This document shows, one piece after another, positions 31,435 to 39,819 of a stretch of 39,834 nucleotides of DNA. The notes below the pieces were generated by a model, which saw nothing but the letters and a program-made list of their open reading frames with translations, did not search any database and was not told the DNA's origin. A program made the position numbers and the translations under genes. The stretch is from Alloprevotella sp. GTDB taxonomy: Bacteria > Bacteroidota > Bacteroidia > Bacteroidales > Bacteroidaceae. The stretch is from positions 1 to 39,834 of the forward strand of contig JAFUZP010000041.1 of assembly GCA_017476545.1 (NCBI GenBank). Direction: 5' to 3'. Each line of letters starts with the position of its first letter. Within the stretch, counting starts at the first letter, position 1.

Positions 31435-32841
31435 TTACTTCATGACCTTCTTACCGTTCACGATGTAGATGCCCTTCGTAGCGGCATTCACGCGGCGACC
31501 CTGCAGGTCGAACGTACCGCTCTGCTGTGCAGGCTTCTCCGTCAGCGGAGTGCTGATACCCGTGTACTGGTCAATCTCTTCCGCATCGTAGGACAGGTTG
31601 ATACCGGCCACGATGGTGGGATTGAATAAAGCGGGGTCGCCCCAGTTGAACACGTCCACACTCTGCAGCAGTTCCTGGGAATTAGTCGCCCCTGTCTCAG
31701 AGTTGGTGACATTAATACGTACATAGGCGTAGCCGAAGCTCTCCTGTGCGGGGCTGTCCACCACCATAGTTACAGGTGCCCAGCTGTACTCGCTGCCTTC
31801 CATGGGCACAATCTGGGCGACGAAGCTGCCATTAACGAGGAGCGGAGTACCCGTAGAAGGAGCGAAATGTACGCCGTAGCCCATCAAGTCGCCGTCCTCG
31901 TATCTGTGTGCATCGCTCACAGACTCTATCAGGAAGTAAGCAACCGGTTCACCCATCTGCCCGTCTTCGGAAATAGGCTGGATGGCCACGCCGATGTCCC
32001 CGGGCTGGGGCGCGCGCTCATCGCTGTAGATGAACATGTCTATCCCCTTGAGCAGGGCTGTGGCCTCAGTATTCATGGGGAAAAACTCCAAGAAGGCGAG
32101 GGTCTCAGCTCCCGTGATGCCAGCCGCCGCGCCGCCAAAACCATTAGCAAGGTTGGCGTTTGCCGTGGGCATGTTCATACCGAAAAGATTACCAATATTG
32201 GCATTACCCAAATAATAGGTCGGGTCAAAATTACCCACGGGGATATCCACGTATTCGCCACCCTCCGTCTGGAATACGCCGCCGGAACTGTATCCGCAGA
32301 GCATGCCCTGGGCTGCGAAGCTGGTAGTGTCGCTCTCCGTCTTGGCCGTCAGCGCGCTACCGCCCACACGGCTGGTAGCGATGGCCATCGGGGCGGGCCA
32401 ATAGCCGTAGCTGGGAGTAACCGTCAGCGAAGAGTCGGCAGCCGAGACGGCCTGCTCGCCCCAGATAAGCTCCTCCAGCTCGTCCTCGGAAACGGAATAC
32501 AACCACTTGCTGTTCTCGCCCACGAAGTCACCGTAGAAAGTGACGTTCACGTCGCTCGGGCCGATGGCAAGGCCATCCTGTCCCCAATTGGTCTGGTACG
32601 TCTCCGTGAACCAGAAGAAGCCGTCCGGGCGGTAGGCCACGGTGGAGGGGTGGGTCGTGGTGACACGGGCGGGCAGGCGCATCACCTGCGTGCCGGCCGG
32701 CTTCGCGCCTTCCAGGCTGAGGGCCTTGGGCTTCGCCGTCATGGCCACGCGGTTCTGTACACGCTCCTTAGCCACGAACTGCTGGGCGCTAACGCCCGTC
32801 GCGATGGCCGCAAGAGCCAAAAAGAGTAAAGATTTTCTCAT
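31435..32841 (-). CDS. Secreted protein with Prevotella-type C-terminal sorting tail
   Basis: The 468-residue product begins with a signal peptide (MRKSLLFLALAAIATGVSA, before QQFVAK). The bulk is beta-rich and aromatic, with repeats of Gly/Asn/Ala in the middle (NANIGNLFGMNMPTANANLA) and no catalytic motif I know. The end, TFDLQGRRVNAATKGIYIVN followed by GKKVMK, is the classic Bacteroidales C-terminal tail associated with type IX secretion or surface attachment. It is monocistronic. The start is ATG 32841; a TTG two codons upstream is not needed. Confidence 0.8.
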   Translation of the reverse strand: MRKSLLFLALAAIATGVSAQQFVAKERVQNRVAMTAKPKALSLEGAKPAGTQVMRLPARVTTTHPSTVAYRPDGFFWFTETYQTNWGQDGLAIGPSDVNVTFYGDFVGENSKWLYSVSEDELEELIWGEQAVSAADSSLTVTPSYGYWPAPMAIATSRVGGSALTAKTESDTTSFAAQGMLCGYSSGGVFQTEGGEYVDIPVGNFDPTYYLGNANIGNLFGMNMPTANANLANGFGGAAAGITGAETLAFLEFFPMNTEATALLKGIDMFIYSDERAPQPGDIGVAIQPISEDGQMGEPVAYFLIESVSDAHRYEDGDLMGYGVHFAPSTGTPLLVNGSFVAQIVPMEGSEYSWAPVTMVVDSPAQESFGYAYVRINVTNSETGATNSQELLQSVDVFNWGDPALFNPTIVAGINLSYDAEEIDQYTGISTPLTEKPAQQSGTFDLQGRRVNAATKGIYIVNGKKVMK

Positions 32842-32942
32842 AATCAATACGTTTATTAGTGAAACATAAAATAACTGTCTGAGCGTAGTTCTGCGGTGGC
32901 TGCCAAAGCCCCGTCCGCACAGGGCAATAGTGGCACACGTTG

Positions 32943-32950
32943 CAAAATTA
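32943..32950 (-). promoter_or_regulatory. -7 box of the secreted-protein gene
   Basis: Minus-strand TAATTTTG (32950-32943) lies about 100 bases upstream of the 32841 start. A short dyad GGGAAA-ATA-TTTCCC (32968-32982) lies between it and the divergent promoter at 32989 and could be an operator. Confidence 0.4.
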
Positions 32951-32988
32951 CCGCAAAATCCCCGGACGGGAAAATATTTCCCCGTTTT

Positions 32989-33020
32989 TTTGTGCCATAC
33001 CCCACGTTTTGTTACCTTTG
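32989..33020 (+). promoter_or_regulatory. Promoter of the GH92 operon
   Basis: TTTG at 32989-32992, exactly 20 bases, then TACCTTTG at 33013-33020. Start codon of the GH92 gene is at 33260, so the leader is about 235 bases and contains the copy D repeat array. Confidence 0.6.
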
Positions 33021-33061
33021 CGCAAGGAAGCGCGCCCCCATCCCGGATGGGGCACGGGCCG

Positions 33062-33171
33062 CCGCCCGCAGGGCCACGGTTACCCGACCCTATGGGTACG
33101 GAGTCCTAACCGCAGGGTTACGGGAAACTAACCATAGGGTTACGACAAACTAACCACAGGGTTAAAGAAAC
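33062..33171. repeat. 22-bp unit array, copy D (five units), inside a leader
   Basis: Units begin at 33062, 33084, 33106, 33128 and 33150; a sixth decayed unit may start at 33040 (it keeps GGG and ACG in register). The three central units match CTAACCNNAGGGTTACG closely. Unlike copies A-C, this array lies downstream of a well-formed promoter (32989-33020) and so should be transcribed as part of the GH92 leader. Between it and the start codon (33172-33259) I see nothing assignable. Confidence 0.88.
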
Positions 33172-33259
33172 CCGGGCCGCCCCCTCCCGCCGCACAGCGC
33201 GTGCGAGGTTGCCCGCCGGCCCCATTGACAACAGAAACCAAATCATACGACAAACACAC

Positions 33260-35554
33260 ATGAAAAAGACTCTGCTTTCGCTTATCGCCCTCACGCTGCC
33301 GCTCCTTGGCACAGCGCAGAAGGATTACGCCGCCTATGTCAATGCCTTCATCGGCACCGGCGGCCACGGCCACACGCACCCCGCAGCTGTCGTGCCGCAC
33401 GGCATGGTGCAGCCCGGCCCCGACACGCGCCACCACGGCTGGGACGCCTGCTCCGGCTACTACTATGAGGACAAGACCATTAACGGTTTCGCGCAGCTGC
33501 GCCTTAGCGGTACGGGATGCGGCGACCTGAGCGACTTCCTCCTCATGCCCCTGAACGAACGCCCCGACCTGCGCCACGTCGGCGAGAAGAGCGGGCAGTA
33601 CCGCTGCCCCTGGGCCTCGCCCTTCTGGCACGAGCAGGAGACGGCCACGCCGGGCTACTACTCCGTCTTCCTCCGCCGCTACGGCGTGCAGGCCGAGGTG
33701 ACGGCTACGGAACGCACGGCGCTCTACCGCTTCAAATACACGCAGCGCGCCGGCAACCGCACCGATGCCGCGATGCTGCTGGACCTGGACTACAACAACC
33801 AGCACCAGTACATGCTCGAAATGGACTGGGAACAGACGGGCGAACGCACCCTGCGCGCCTTCCACCGCTCGCAGGGATGGGCCTACAACCAGCCCGTGTA
33901 TTTCTTCGCGGAGTTCTCCCACCCGTTCACCGTGGAGGAGGTGCGCGACACCGTCACGGAGAAGGGCCGCACCTACCCCTGCTGCAAGCTCATCCTCACC
34001 TTCAAGGCTGACGCGCAAGGCCGCCAGCCGGACGAGGTGATGGTGAAGAGTTCCGTCTCTTTCTGCGACTACGACGGTGCAAGGCGCAACCTCTACGCCG
34101 AACAGCCGGCATGGGACTTCGAGGGCACAAAGGCACGCGCGCGCCGCCTATGGAACGAGGAGCTCGCGAAGATAGACATACGCGAGCTGGGCGAGGCTGC
34201 CGCCGACTCCACGCGAGAGATATTCTACACCGCACTCTACCATGCGAACATCGCACCGAACCTCTTCTGCGACGTGGACGGCCGCTACCTCGGCATGGAC
34301 CAGCGGATACACCAGTGCGACCCTGTAAACGACCCGATGTACACAGTGTTCTCCCTTTGGGACACCTTCCGCGCACTGCATCCGCTCGTAAGCATCATTG
34401 CGCCGGAGAAGAACGAGGCCTACATCCGCTCCCTCGTGCAGAAAGGCGAGGAGGGCGGCATAGTGCCGAAATGGGAGCTGGAAGGCAACTATACGGGCTG
34501 CATGATAGGCTACCACTACGTCTCCCTCCTTGCCGACATGTACACGAAAGGCTACCGCAACTACGACGTCACGAAAGCCTTCCGCCACGCCGTGCGCTGC
34601 GCCGAGTACGACACGACGGGCATCACCGCAGCCTTACCGCGCTGGAAGATGGGCGAAGTGATGCCCGAGGCGCGCTACTGGAAGAACAAGCTGGGCTACA
34701 TTCCCTGCGACAAGACGGGGGAGAGCGTGGCCAAGGCTCTGGAATATGCTTATAACGACTGGTGCATCGCACAGGTGGCCAAGGGCGTGGGCGACAAGGC
34801 TGTGCAGAAGCGTTACGAAGCGTTCGCCAAGGCATACCGGCACTACTTTGACGCGCGCACAGGCTTCATGCGCGGAAAAAAACTTGACGGCTCATGGCGC
34901 GACCACTTTGACCCCACGAGCAGTGACCACCGCATGGATGACTACACGGAGGGAAACGCTTGGCAGTGGACCTTCTTCGCGCCCCACGACCCGCAGGGGC
35001 TGATGAAGTTGTTCGGCTCGCGGGAGAAATTCCTCACGAAGCTCGACAGCCTCTTCACCGCTCCCAGCATCCTGACGGGCGACAACGTTTCGCCGGACAT
35101 CAGCGGCCTCATCGGCCAGTACGCCCACGGCAACGAGCCGAGCCACGCCACCATTTTCCTCTACAGCTACGCAGGGCAGCCCTGGAAGGCGCAGGAACTC
35201 GTGGACAGCGTGCTCTACGGCCTCTACTTCGACGGGCCGATGGGCCTCAGCGGCAACGAGGATTGCGGCCAGATGTCGGCATGGTACATCCTGAATGCCC
35301 TGGGCTTCTACCAGATGTGCCCCGGTAAGCCCGAGTACACCATCAGCCGCCCGCTCTTCAAGGAGGTGTGCATCAACCTGCCCGCAGGCAAAAAGTTTGT
35401 CATCAGGACCGTGAACAACAAGCGTAGCAACAAGTACGTGAAAGCGGCACGCCTCAACGGGAAACTTCTCAAGGCACCCTTCTTCACCCACGCCCAGCTG
35501 GCCGCAGGCGGCACGCTGGAACTTGAAATGACAGACAAACGACCACGACCATGA
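33260..35554 (+). CDS. Exported GH92 alpha-mannosidase
   Basis: The 764-residue protein is a glycoside hydrolase family 92 enzyme, a calcium-dependent exo-alpha-mannosidase acting on N-glycan or yeast mannan chains. The family is recognised by VNAFIGTGGHGHTHPAAVVPHGMVQPGPDT near the N-terminus, TVFSLWDTFRALHPL, GNEPSHATIFLYSYAGQPWK, and GLSGNEDCGQMSAWYILNALGFYQMCPG. Residues 1-19 form a signal peptide, with Gln as the first mature residue instead of a lipobox Cys, so it is probably periplasmic. Length is typical. The linkage (1,2, 1,3 or 1,6) cannot be told. Its stop overlaps the start of a methyltransferase gene (ATGA, 35551-35554), an unusual partner for a mannosidase. Confidence 0.93.
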   Translation: MKKTLLSLIALTLPLLGTAQKDYAAYVNAFIGTGGHGHTHPAAVVPHGMVQPGPDTRHHGWDACSGYYYEDKTINGFAQLRLSGTGCGDLSDFLLMPLNERPDLRHVGEKSGQYRCPWASPFWHEQETATPGYYSVFLRRYGVQAEVTATERTALYRFKYTQRAGNRTDAAMLLDLDYNNQHQYMLEMDWEQTGERTLRAFHRSQGWAYNQPVYFFAEFSHPFTVEEVRDTVTEKGRTYPCCKLILTFKADAQGRQPDEVMVKSSVSFCDYDGARRNLYAEQPAWDFEGTKARARRLWNEELAKIDIRELGEAAADSTREIFYTALYHANIAPNLFCDVDGRYLGMDQRIHQCDPVNDPMYTVFSLWDTFRALHPLVSIIAPEKNEAYIRSLVQKGEEGGIVPKWELEGNYTGCMIGYHYVSLLADMYTKGYRNYDVTKAFRHAVRCAEYDTTGITAALPRWKMGEVMPEARYWKNKLGYIPCDKTGESVAKALEYAYNDWCIAQVAKGVGDKAVQKRYEAFAKAYRHYFDARTGFMRGKKLDGSWRDHFDPTSSDHRMDDYTEGNAWQWTFFAPHDPQGLMKLFGSREKFLTKLDSLFTAPSILTGDNVSPDISGLIGQYAHGNEPSHATIFLYSYAGQPWKAQELVDSVLYGLYFDGPMGLSGNEDCGQMSAWYILNALGFYQMCPGKPEYTISRPLFKEVCINLPAGKKFVIRTVNNKRSNKYVKAARLNGKLLKAPFFTHAQLAAGGTLELEMTDKRPRP

Positions 35555-36366
35555 GTCGCAGCATCCAAGGGGTAGCGAATACCCTCTACATCCCCCTCGT
35601 CGCACGTATCAGCGTTTCAAAGAAGTTCCCCGAGTACTTCTTCGACGCCAAGTCCCTTGAACTGGAACGCCATATCCCGGCCGAGTGGCAGGGCATCATG
35701 GCGGCATCAAAGGAGTACGAAGATATGGCGGCCGTGGCGCGTTACTTCAACCTAGACGCGCTGACGCGCGACTTCATCGCCCGTCACGGCGAGTGCAACA
35801 TCGTGCACCTCGGCGCGGGACTGGACACGGCGTACTACCGCATCGCCCCCACCGAAGCGCGTTTCTACGAGGTGGATCTGCCCCACGTGGCGGAGACGCG
35901 CCGCCAACTGCTCGGCGACGCGGACGGCGACACCTGCCTCGGCGGCGACTTGTTCGGGCTGGAGTGGACGGCGGCCATGGACTGCGGACTGCCCACCCTA
36001 CTGATAGCCTCCGGCGTATTCCAGTATTTTGAGAAGCCGAAGGTGACGGACTTCATCCGCACGCTGCGGGAAAAATTCCCGCAAGGCGAGCTGGTATTCG
36101 ACGCGACAGACTGGATAGGCATCCACGTAGCCAACTGGTACGTCCGCCGCCTCGGCAACCGCGACGCGCACATGCCTTTCTACATCAACAGTTCCAAGCA
36201 ATTCGCCCGGCAGACGGAGACACACCTGCTCGGCGTACGCCCCTTCTTCACGGACGCGCGCCGCATACTGGGCGGCAAACTCAAGCCCATGACACGCATA
36301 TCCATGCTCGTAGGCGACACGCTCCGCATGTCCAAACTGCTGCACCTGAAGCTCAATCCGGCCTGA
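35551..36366 (+). CDS. SAM-dependent O-methyltransferase of the leucine carboxyl methyltransferase (LCM/PPM) family
   Basis: The 271-residue product has the LCM-family SAM site VHLGAGLDTAYYR (about 89-101) and the downstream acidic strand FYEVDLPHV, with IASGVFQYFEKPKVTDFI further on. Bacterial members methylate carboxyl or hydroxyl groups of small molecules, often in secondary metabolism; the substrate here is unknown. The start overlaps the GH92 stop by ATGA, so translation is coupled. An FAD dehydrogenase gene follows after 17 bases. No other biosynthetic gene is seen. Confidence 0.82.
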   Translation: MSRSIQGVANTLYIPLVARISVSKKFPEYFFDAKSLELERHIPAEWQGIMAASKEYEDMAAVARYFNLDALTRDFIARHGECNIVHLGAGLDTAYYRIAPTEARFYEVDLPHVAETRRQLLGDADGDTCLGGDLFGLEWTAAMDCGLPTLLIASGVFQYFEKPKVTDFIRTLREKFPQGELVFDATDWIGIHVANWYVRRLGNRDAHMPFYINSSKQFARQTETHLLGVRPFFTDARRILGGKLKPMTRISMLVGDTLRMSKLLHLKLNPA

Positions 36367-36383
36367 AGCAAGGACCAATACGC

Positions 36384-37997
36384 ATGCAACGACAGCTGCA
36401 ACTCCGCCTCACGCCCGAAGAGGCATACCAACGTGCCGTGCTGCGCGACCGCATCGCGCAGGAACTTGGCTGCCAGCCCAAGGACATCGACGGGTTCCGC
36501 GTGCGCCGACGTAGCATCGATGCACGGCAACGGCGCGTCATGGTGAACCTCAGCGTGGACGCCTACGTTGGAGAGCCGCTCCCGCAGGCGGATTTTGAGG
36601 CAATACACTACCCCGACGTGTCGCAACGTCCGCAGGTAATCGTCGTCGGTGCCGGACCAGGCGGCCTCTTCGCCGCCCTGCGCCTGATAGAACTCGGCCT
36701 GCGTCCTATCGTACTGGAGCGCGGCAAGGACGTACACGAACGAAAGCGCGACCTGGCCCGCATCAGCCGTGAGCACACCATCGACCCCGAGAGCAACTAC
36801 GCCTTCGGTGAAGGCGGCGCAGGGGCATACAGCGACGGCAAGCTCTTCACGCGCTCGAAGAAGCGGGGCTCCGTGGAGAAAATCCTGCGTGTATTCTGCC
36901 AGCACGGCGCGCCGGCGGATATTCTCATTGATGCCCATCCGCACATCGGCACGGACCGCCTGCCAGGCGTCATTGAACGGATGCGCGGACAAATCATCCG
37001 CAGCGGCGGGGAGGTGCACTTCCAGACAAAGGTAACGGGCATCGTGCGCGAAGGCGGCAAGATAGCCGGCGTGGAGACCGACGGTGGCGCGGGGCACTGG
37101 GAAGCGGAGGCAGTCGTACTGGCCACGGGGCACTCGGCGCGCGACGTTTACCGCTACTTATATAATAATGGTGTGCCGCTCGAGGCGAAGGGTATCGCCG
37201 TGGGCGTGCGCCTGGAGCACCCCGCTACGCTGATTGACCAGATACAGTACCACAGCCGCGAGGGGCGCGGCCGTTTCCTGCCAGCGGCGGAATACAGTTT
37301 CGTGCAGCAGGTGGAGGGGCGCGGTGTATATTCCTTCTGCATGTGTCCGGGCGGTTTCATCGTCCCCGCCGCCAGTGGGCCGGAACAACTCGTCGTGAAC
37401 GGTATGAGTCCCTCCCACCGTAACGGGGCGTGGAGCAACAGCGGCATGGTCGTGGAGGTGACGCCCGAGGATCTTACTGCACAGGCGTATGCTCTCGGCG
37501 AGGCTGACACGCCCGCCCCTGAGGGAGACGGCGCGGACGGAACGCTCGCCATGCTCCGTTTCCAGGAAGGGCTTGAGCGACTGACATGGCAGCAGGGCAA
37601 CCGCCGACAGACAGCCCCGGCGCAGCGCATGGCCGACTTCGTGAACAACCGCCTGAGCTACGACCTGCCCAAGTCCAGCTACGCGCCCGGCCTCCTATCC
37701 TCGCCGCTCCACTTCTGGCTCCCGAAACCCATCACCACGCGCCTGCAAACCGCTTTCCGCGCCTTCGGGCGCAGGAGCCACGGCTTCCTGACGAACGAGG
37801 CCACGGTCATTGCCGTGGAAACGCGAACCTCGTCGCCCGTCCGTATCCTGCGCGACAACGAAACGCTTGCCTCCCCCGGAGTTTCCGGCCTCTTCCCCTG
37901 CGGCGAGGGTGCGGGCTACGCCGGCGGCATCGTATCTGCCGCCATCGATGGCGAACGCTGCGCCGAAGCAGCCGCCCGCTACCTGGGTGCGCTGTGA
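36384..37997 (+). CDS. FAD-dependent dehydrogenase (COG2509-like)
   Basis: The 537-residue protein has an N-terminal domain of about 80 residues (with DIDGFRVRRRSIDARQR), then a dinucleotide-binding VIVVGAGPGGLFAAL (Gly89, Gly91, Gly94), then NYAFGEGGAGAYSDGKLFTRSKKRG and a C-terminal FPCGEGAGYAGGI flavin contact. This is the layout of the conserved uncharacterised FAD-dependent dehydrogenases of COG2509, found widely in anaerobes; their substrate is not established. It is the third gene of the GH92/methyltransferase run and is cytoplasmic. Confidence 0.85.
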   Translation: MQRQLQLRLTPEEAYQRAVLRDRIAQELGCQPKDIDGFRVRRRSIDARQRRVMVNLSVDAYVGEPLPQADFEAIHYPDVSQRPQVIVVGAGPGGLFAALRLIELGLRPIVLERGKDVHERKRDLARISREHTIDPESNYAFGEGGAGAYSDGKLFTRSKKRGSVEKILRVFCQHGAPADILIDAHPHIGTDRLPGVIERMRGQIIRSGGEVHFQTKVTGIVREGGKIAGVETDGGAGHWEAEAVVLATGHSARDVYRYLYNNGVPLEAKGIAVGVRLEHPATLIDQIQYHSREGRGRFLPAAEYSFVQQVEGRGVYSFCMCPGGFIVPAASGPEQLVVNGMSPSHRNGAWSNSGMVVEVTPEDLTAQAYALGEADTPAPEGDGADGTLAMLRFQEGLERLTWQQGNRRQTAPAQRMADFVNNRLSYDLPKSSYAPGLLSSPLHFWLPKPITTRLQTAFRAFGRRSHGFLTNEATVIAVETRTSSPVRILRDNETLASPGVSGLFPCGEGAGYAGGIVSAAIDGERCAEAAARYLGAL

Positions 37998-38258
37998 GCA
38001 CAGCCTTACCTCGGCCATGTCTGTGAGCAGGTATTTACCCGCAAGAGAGAAAAAGCCGACAGCCCGTTGCTTTTCTACATTTTATTCGGATATTTGCAGC
38101 GGAACGGGCGCGATACGCTGCCCGCAACGGACATATTGTCACAAAAGCGTAACGCCCAAAGCCACGCCCGGGAAGCCCTGGCTGGCGGAGGGCAGACACG
38201 TTCCACGCTTTCCCACGCCTAAAAGCCTTCCCGGGAACGGGGAGGGCGATCGGTTCCT
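37998..38258 (+). other. Intergenic region ahead of the GT2 gene
   Basis: This 261-base gap shows no gene. GATATTTG near 38091 is only a weak match to a -7 box. CCCGGGAAG (38167-38175) and CTTCCCGGG (38227-38235) form a 9-bp long-range dyad with a 51-base loop, placed just ahead of the GT2 start codon, where it could affect translation. Neither signal is strong. Confidence 0.35.
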
Positions 38259-39236
38259 ATGACGGAAGAGGTACAACCCCGGCACATCGCCGACGGCAAG
38301 CGGCCGCTGGTATCAGTCATCGTGCCGTGCTACAACGAAGAAGAATCCCTGCCACTGCTCTACGAGAAACTGGCCGAACTGATGGATGCCGAGCGGGAGT
38401 ACCGCTGGGAGGTACTGTTCATTGACGACGGCAGCCGCGACGCAACGCTACCACAGCTACGGAAGATGTGCGCGGAGGACAGGCGGCTGGGGTTCGTCAG
38501 CCTCTCCAGGAACTTCGGGAAGGAGCGTGCCATGCTCGCAGGCTTCGACCACGTGCGGGGCGACTGCGCCGTAATCATCGACGCAGACCTGCAACACCCG
38601 CCTCATCTCATCCCCGAAATGCTCCGCCACTGGCAGGAAGGATACGACGATGTCTATGCGCGGCGCACCTCGCGGGGCAAGGAGAGCTGGCTGCGCCGCA
38701 GGCTCTCGCTCCTTTACTACCGCCTGCTACAGCGCACCACACGCATTGAGGTTCTCCAGAATGTAGGCGACTTCCGCCTGTTGGACCGCAAGTGCATCGA
38801 CGCGCTGCGGGAGTTGCGCGAGACGGAACGCTACACGAAGGGCATGTACTGCTGGATAGGCTTCCGCAAGTACGAGATACGCTTCGAACAGGGCGACCGC
38901 GCCGCAGGAACCTCCTCTTGGAACTTCTGGAGCCTGCTGGGACTTGCTATTGAGGGCATCACGTCCTTCACCACCGCGCCGCTCCGCCTTTCCACACTGT
39001 TCGGCGCGTGCACCTCGGTCGCCGCCTTCCTATATATGTGCTACGTACTCGTCAAGACCCTCATCATGGGCGACCCGGTACGGGGCTTCCCCACGCTGCT
39101 CATCACCGTATTGTTCCTCGGCGGCATCCAGCTGCTCTCCATCGGCATAATCGGCGAGTATCTGGGACGTATCTTCTACGAAACGAAAAAAAGACCCGTA
39201 TATGTTGTTAAGGAACACGCCCAGAGCGAAGCGTAA
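38259..39236 (+). CDS. Polyprenyl-phosphate glycosyltransferase (GT2, DPM1/GtrB-like)
   Basis: The 325-residue protein transfers a sugar from a nucleotide donor to a lipid phosphate at the inner membrane. The GT-A domain shows VSVIVPCYNEEESLP (18-32), FIDDGSRD (54-61), VSLSRNFGKERAMLAGFDH and the DxD metal site Asp108-Ala-Asp110 in IIDADLQHPP. Two C-terminal membrane segments follow (about 235-265 and 270-300), with the IGIIGEYLGRIFYETKKRP ending typical of GtrB/ArnC-type enzymes. The next gene, a GT-C-like membrane protein, overlaps its end by 35 bases, making a plausible pair: one loads undecaprenyl phosphate, the other uses the lipid-linked sugar on the outer face. Confidence 0.92.
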   Translation: MTEEVQPRHIADGKRPLVSVIVPCYNEEESLPLLYEKLAELMDAEREYRWEVLFIDDGSRDATLPQLRKMCAEDRRLGFVSLSRNFGKERAMLAGFDHVRGDCAVIIDADLQHPPHLIPEMLRHWQEGYDDVYARRTSRGKESWLRRRLSLLYYRLLQRTTRIEVLQNVGDFRLLDRKCIDALRELRETERYTKGMYCWIGFRKYEIRFEQGDRAAGTSSWNFWSLLGLAIEGITSFTTAPLRLSTLFGACTSVAAFLYMCYVLVKTLIMGDPVRGFPTLLITVLFLGGIQLLSIGIIGEYLGRIFYETKKRPVYVVKEHAQSEA

Positions 39237-39819
39237 CGCCCTGCTCCTGCTGGCACTCATAGCCGCCGTATTCTACGTTCTCAACGGGTTCACGCCCCTC
39301 TATCTGGACGACTACGCATACCACTTTATATTCTCACGAGAGGGCCCCGAACGCGACAGATTTATCCGGTCGTGGCTTGACATCATCGTATCCCAATACA
39401 ACCATTATTTCGTCTGGAACGGCCGCTCGCTGGTACACGCCATCGTTCAGGCGTTCTGCGGCATAATCGGCAAAGCGACCTTCAACGCAGTCAATGCGCT
39501 CGCTACGGCCCTTTTCACCCTACTCCTATGCCGGTTCGGCCACACTGGCAAGCTAAATGGCACTAAGGTACTGATAGTCTTTGCGCTCGCCATGCTCCTT
39601 CCGAATATCAGCGCGACATTCCTATGGATGACCGGTGCCGTCAATTACTTATGGTCGGCCACCGCCGCCGTGGCATTCCTGCTCATGTTTGAAGCGCGGC
39701 GGGAAAAGCCGCTCAGCCACGCATCCGCGCTCTACTTCGTCGCCGCACTGCTGTGCGGATGGACGCACGAAGGCATCGTCTTCCCGCTTTGCGTGGGAAT
39801 GGGGCTATACGTTCTATAA
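39202..39819 (+). CDS. GT-C-like membrane protein (DUF6056-like), prematurely ended
   Basis: The 205-residue product has about five membrane segments and an early PLYLDDYAYHF motif; an Asp-Asp pair after the first membrane segment is typical of GT-C glycosyltransferases. WNGRSLVHAIVQAF, GAVNYLW and GWTHEGIVFPL fit my memory of the DUF6056 family, normally around 450-500 residues. Here the frame stops at 39817-39819 (TAA) just after a GGGG run at 39801-39804. Dropping one G opens a frame that reads on (YTFYKLHYN) to the end of the window, so a frameshift, or a sequencing error, is likely. It starts 35 bases inside the GT2 gene, suggesting coupling. Confidence 0.65.
   Translation: MLLRNTPRAKRNALLLLALIAAVFYVLNGFTPLYLDDYAYHFIFSREGPERDRFIRSWLDIIVSQYNHYFVWNGRSLVHAIVQAFCGIIGKATFNAVNALATALFTLLLCRFGHTGKLNGTKVLIVFALAMLLPNISATFLWMTGAVNYLWSATAAVAFLLMFEARREKPLSHASALYFVAALLCGWTHEGIVFPLCVGMGLYVL

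Noticed and set aside
9246-33171. Resemblance of the TAGGGTT repeats to telomere repeats
   Set aside because: The match covers only part of the unit; the period is 22 and the core is palindromic, unlike simple six-base telomere repeats, and the arrays are internal to a gene-dense bacterial region.
36180-37133. 317-codon minus-strand frame over the FAD dehydrogenase
   Set aside because: Antisense to a gene with a clear GxGxxG motif; no recognisable protein features.
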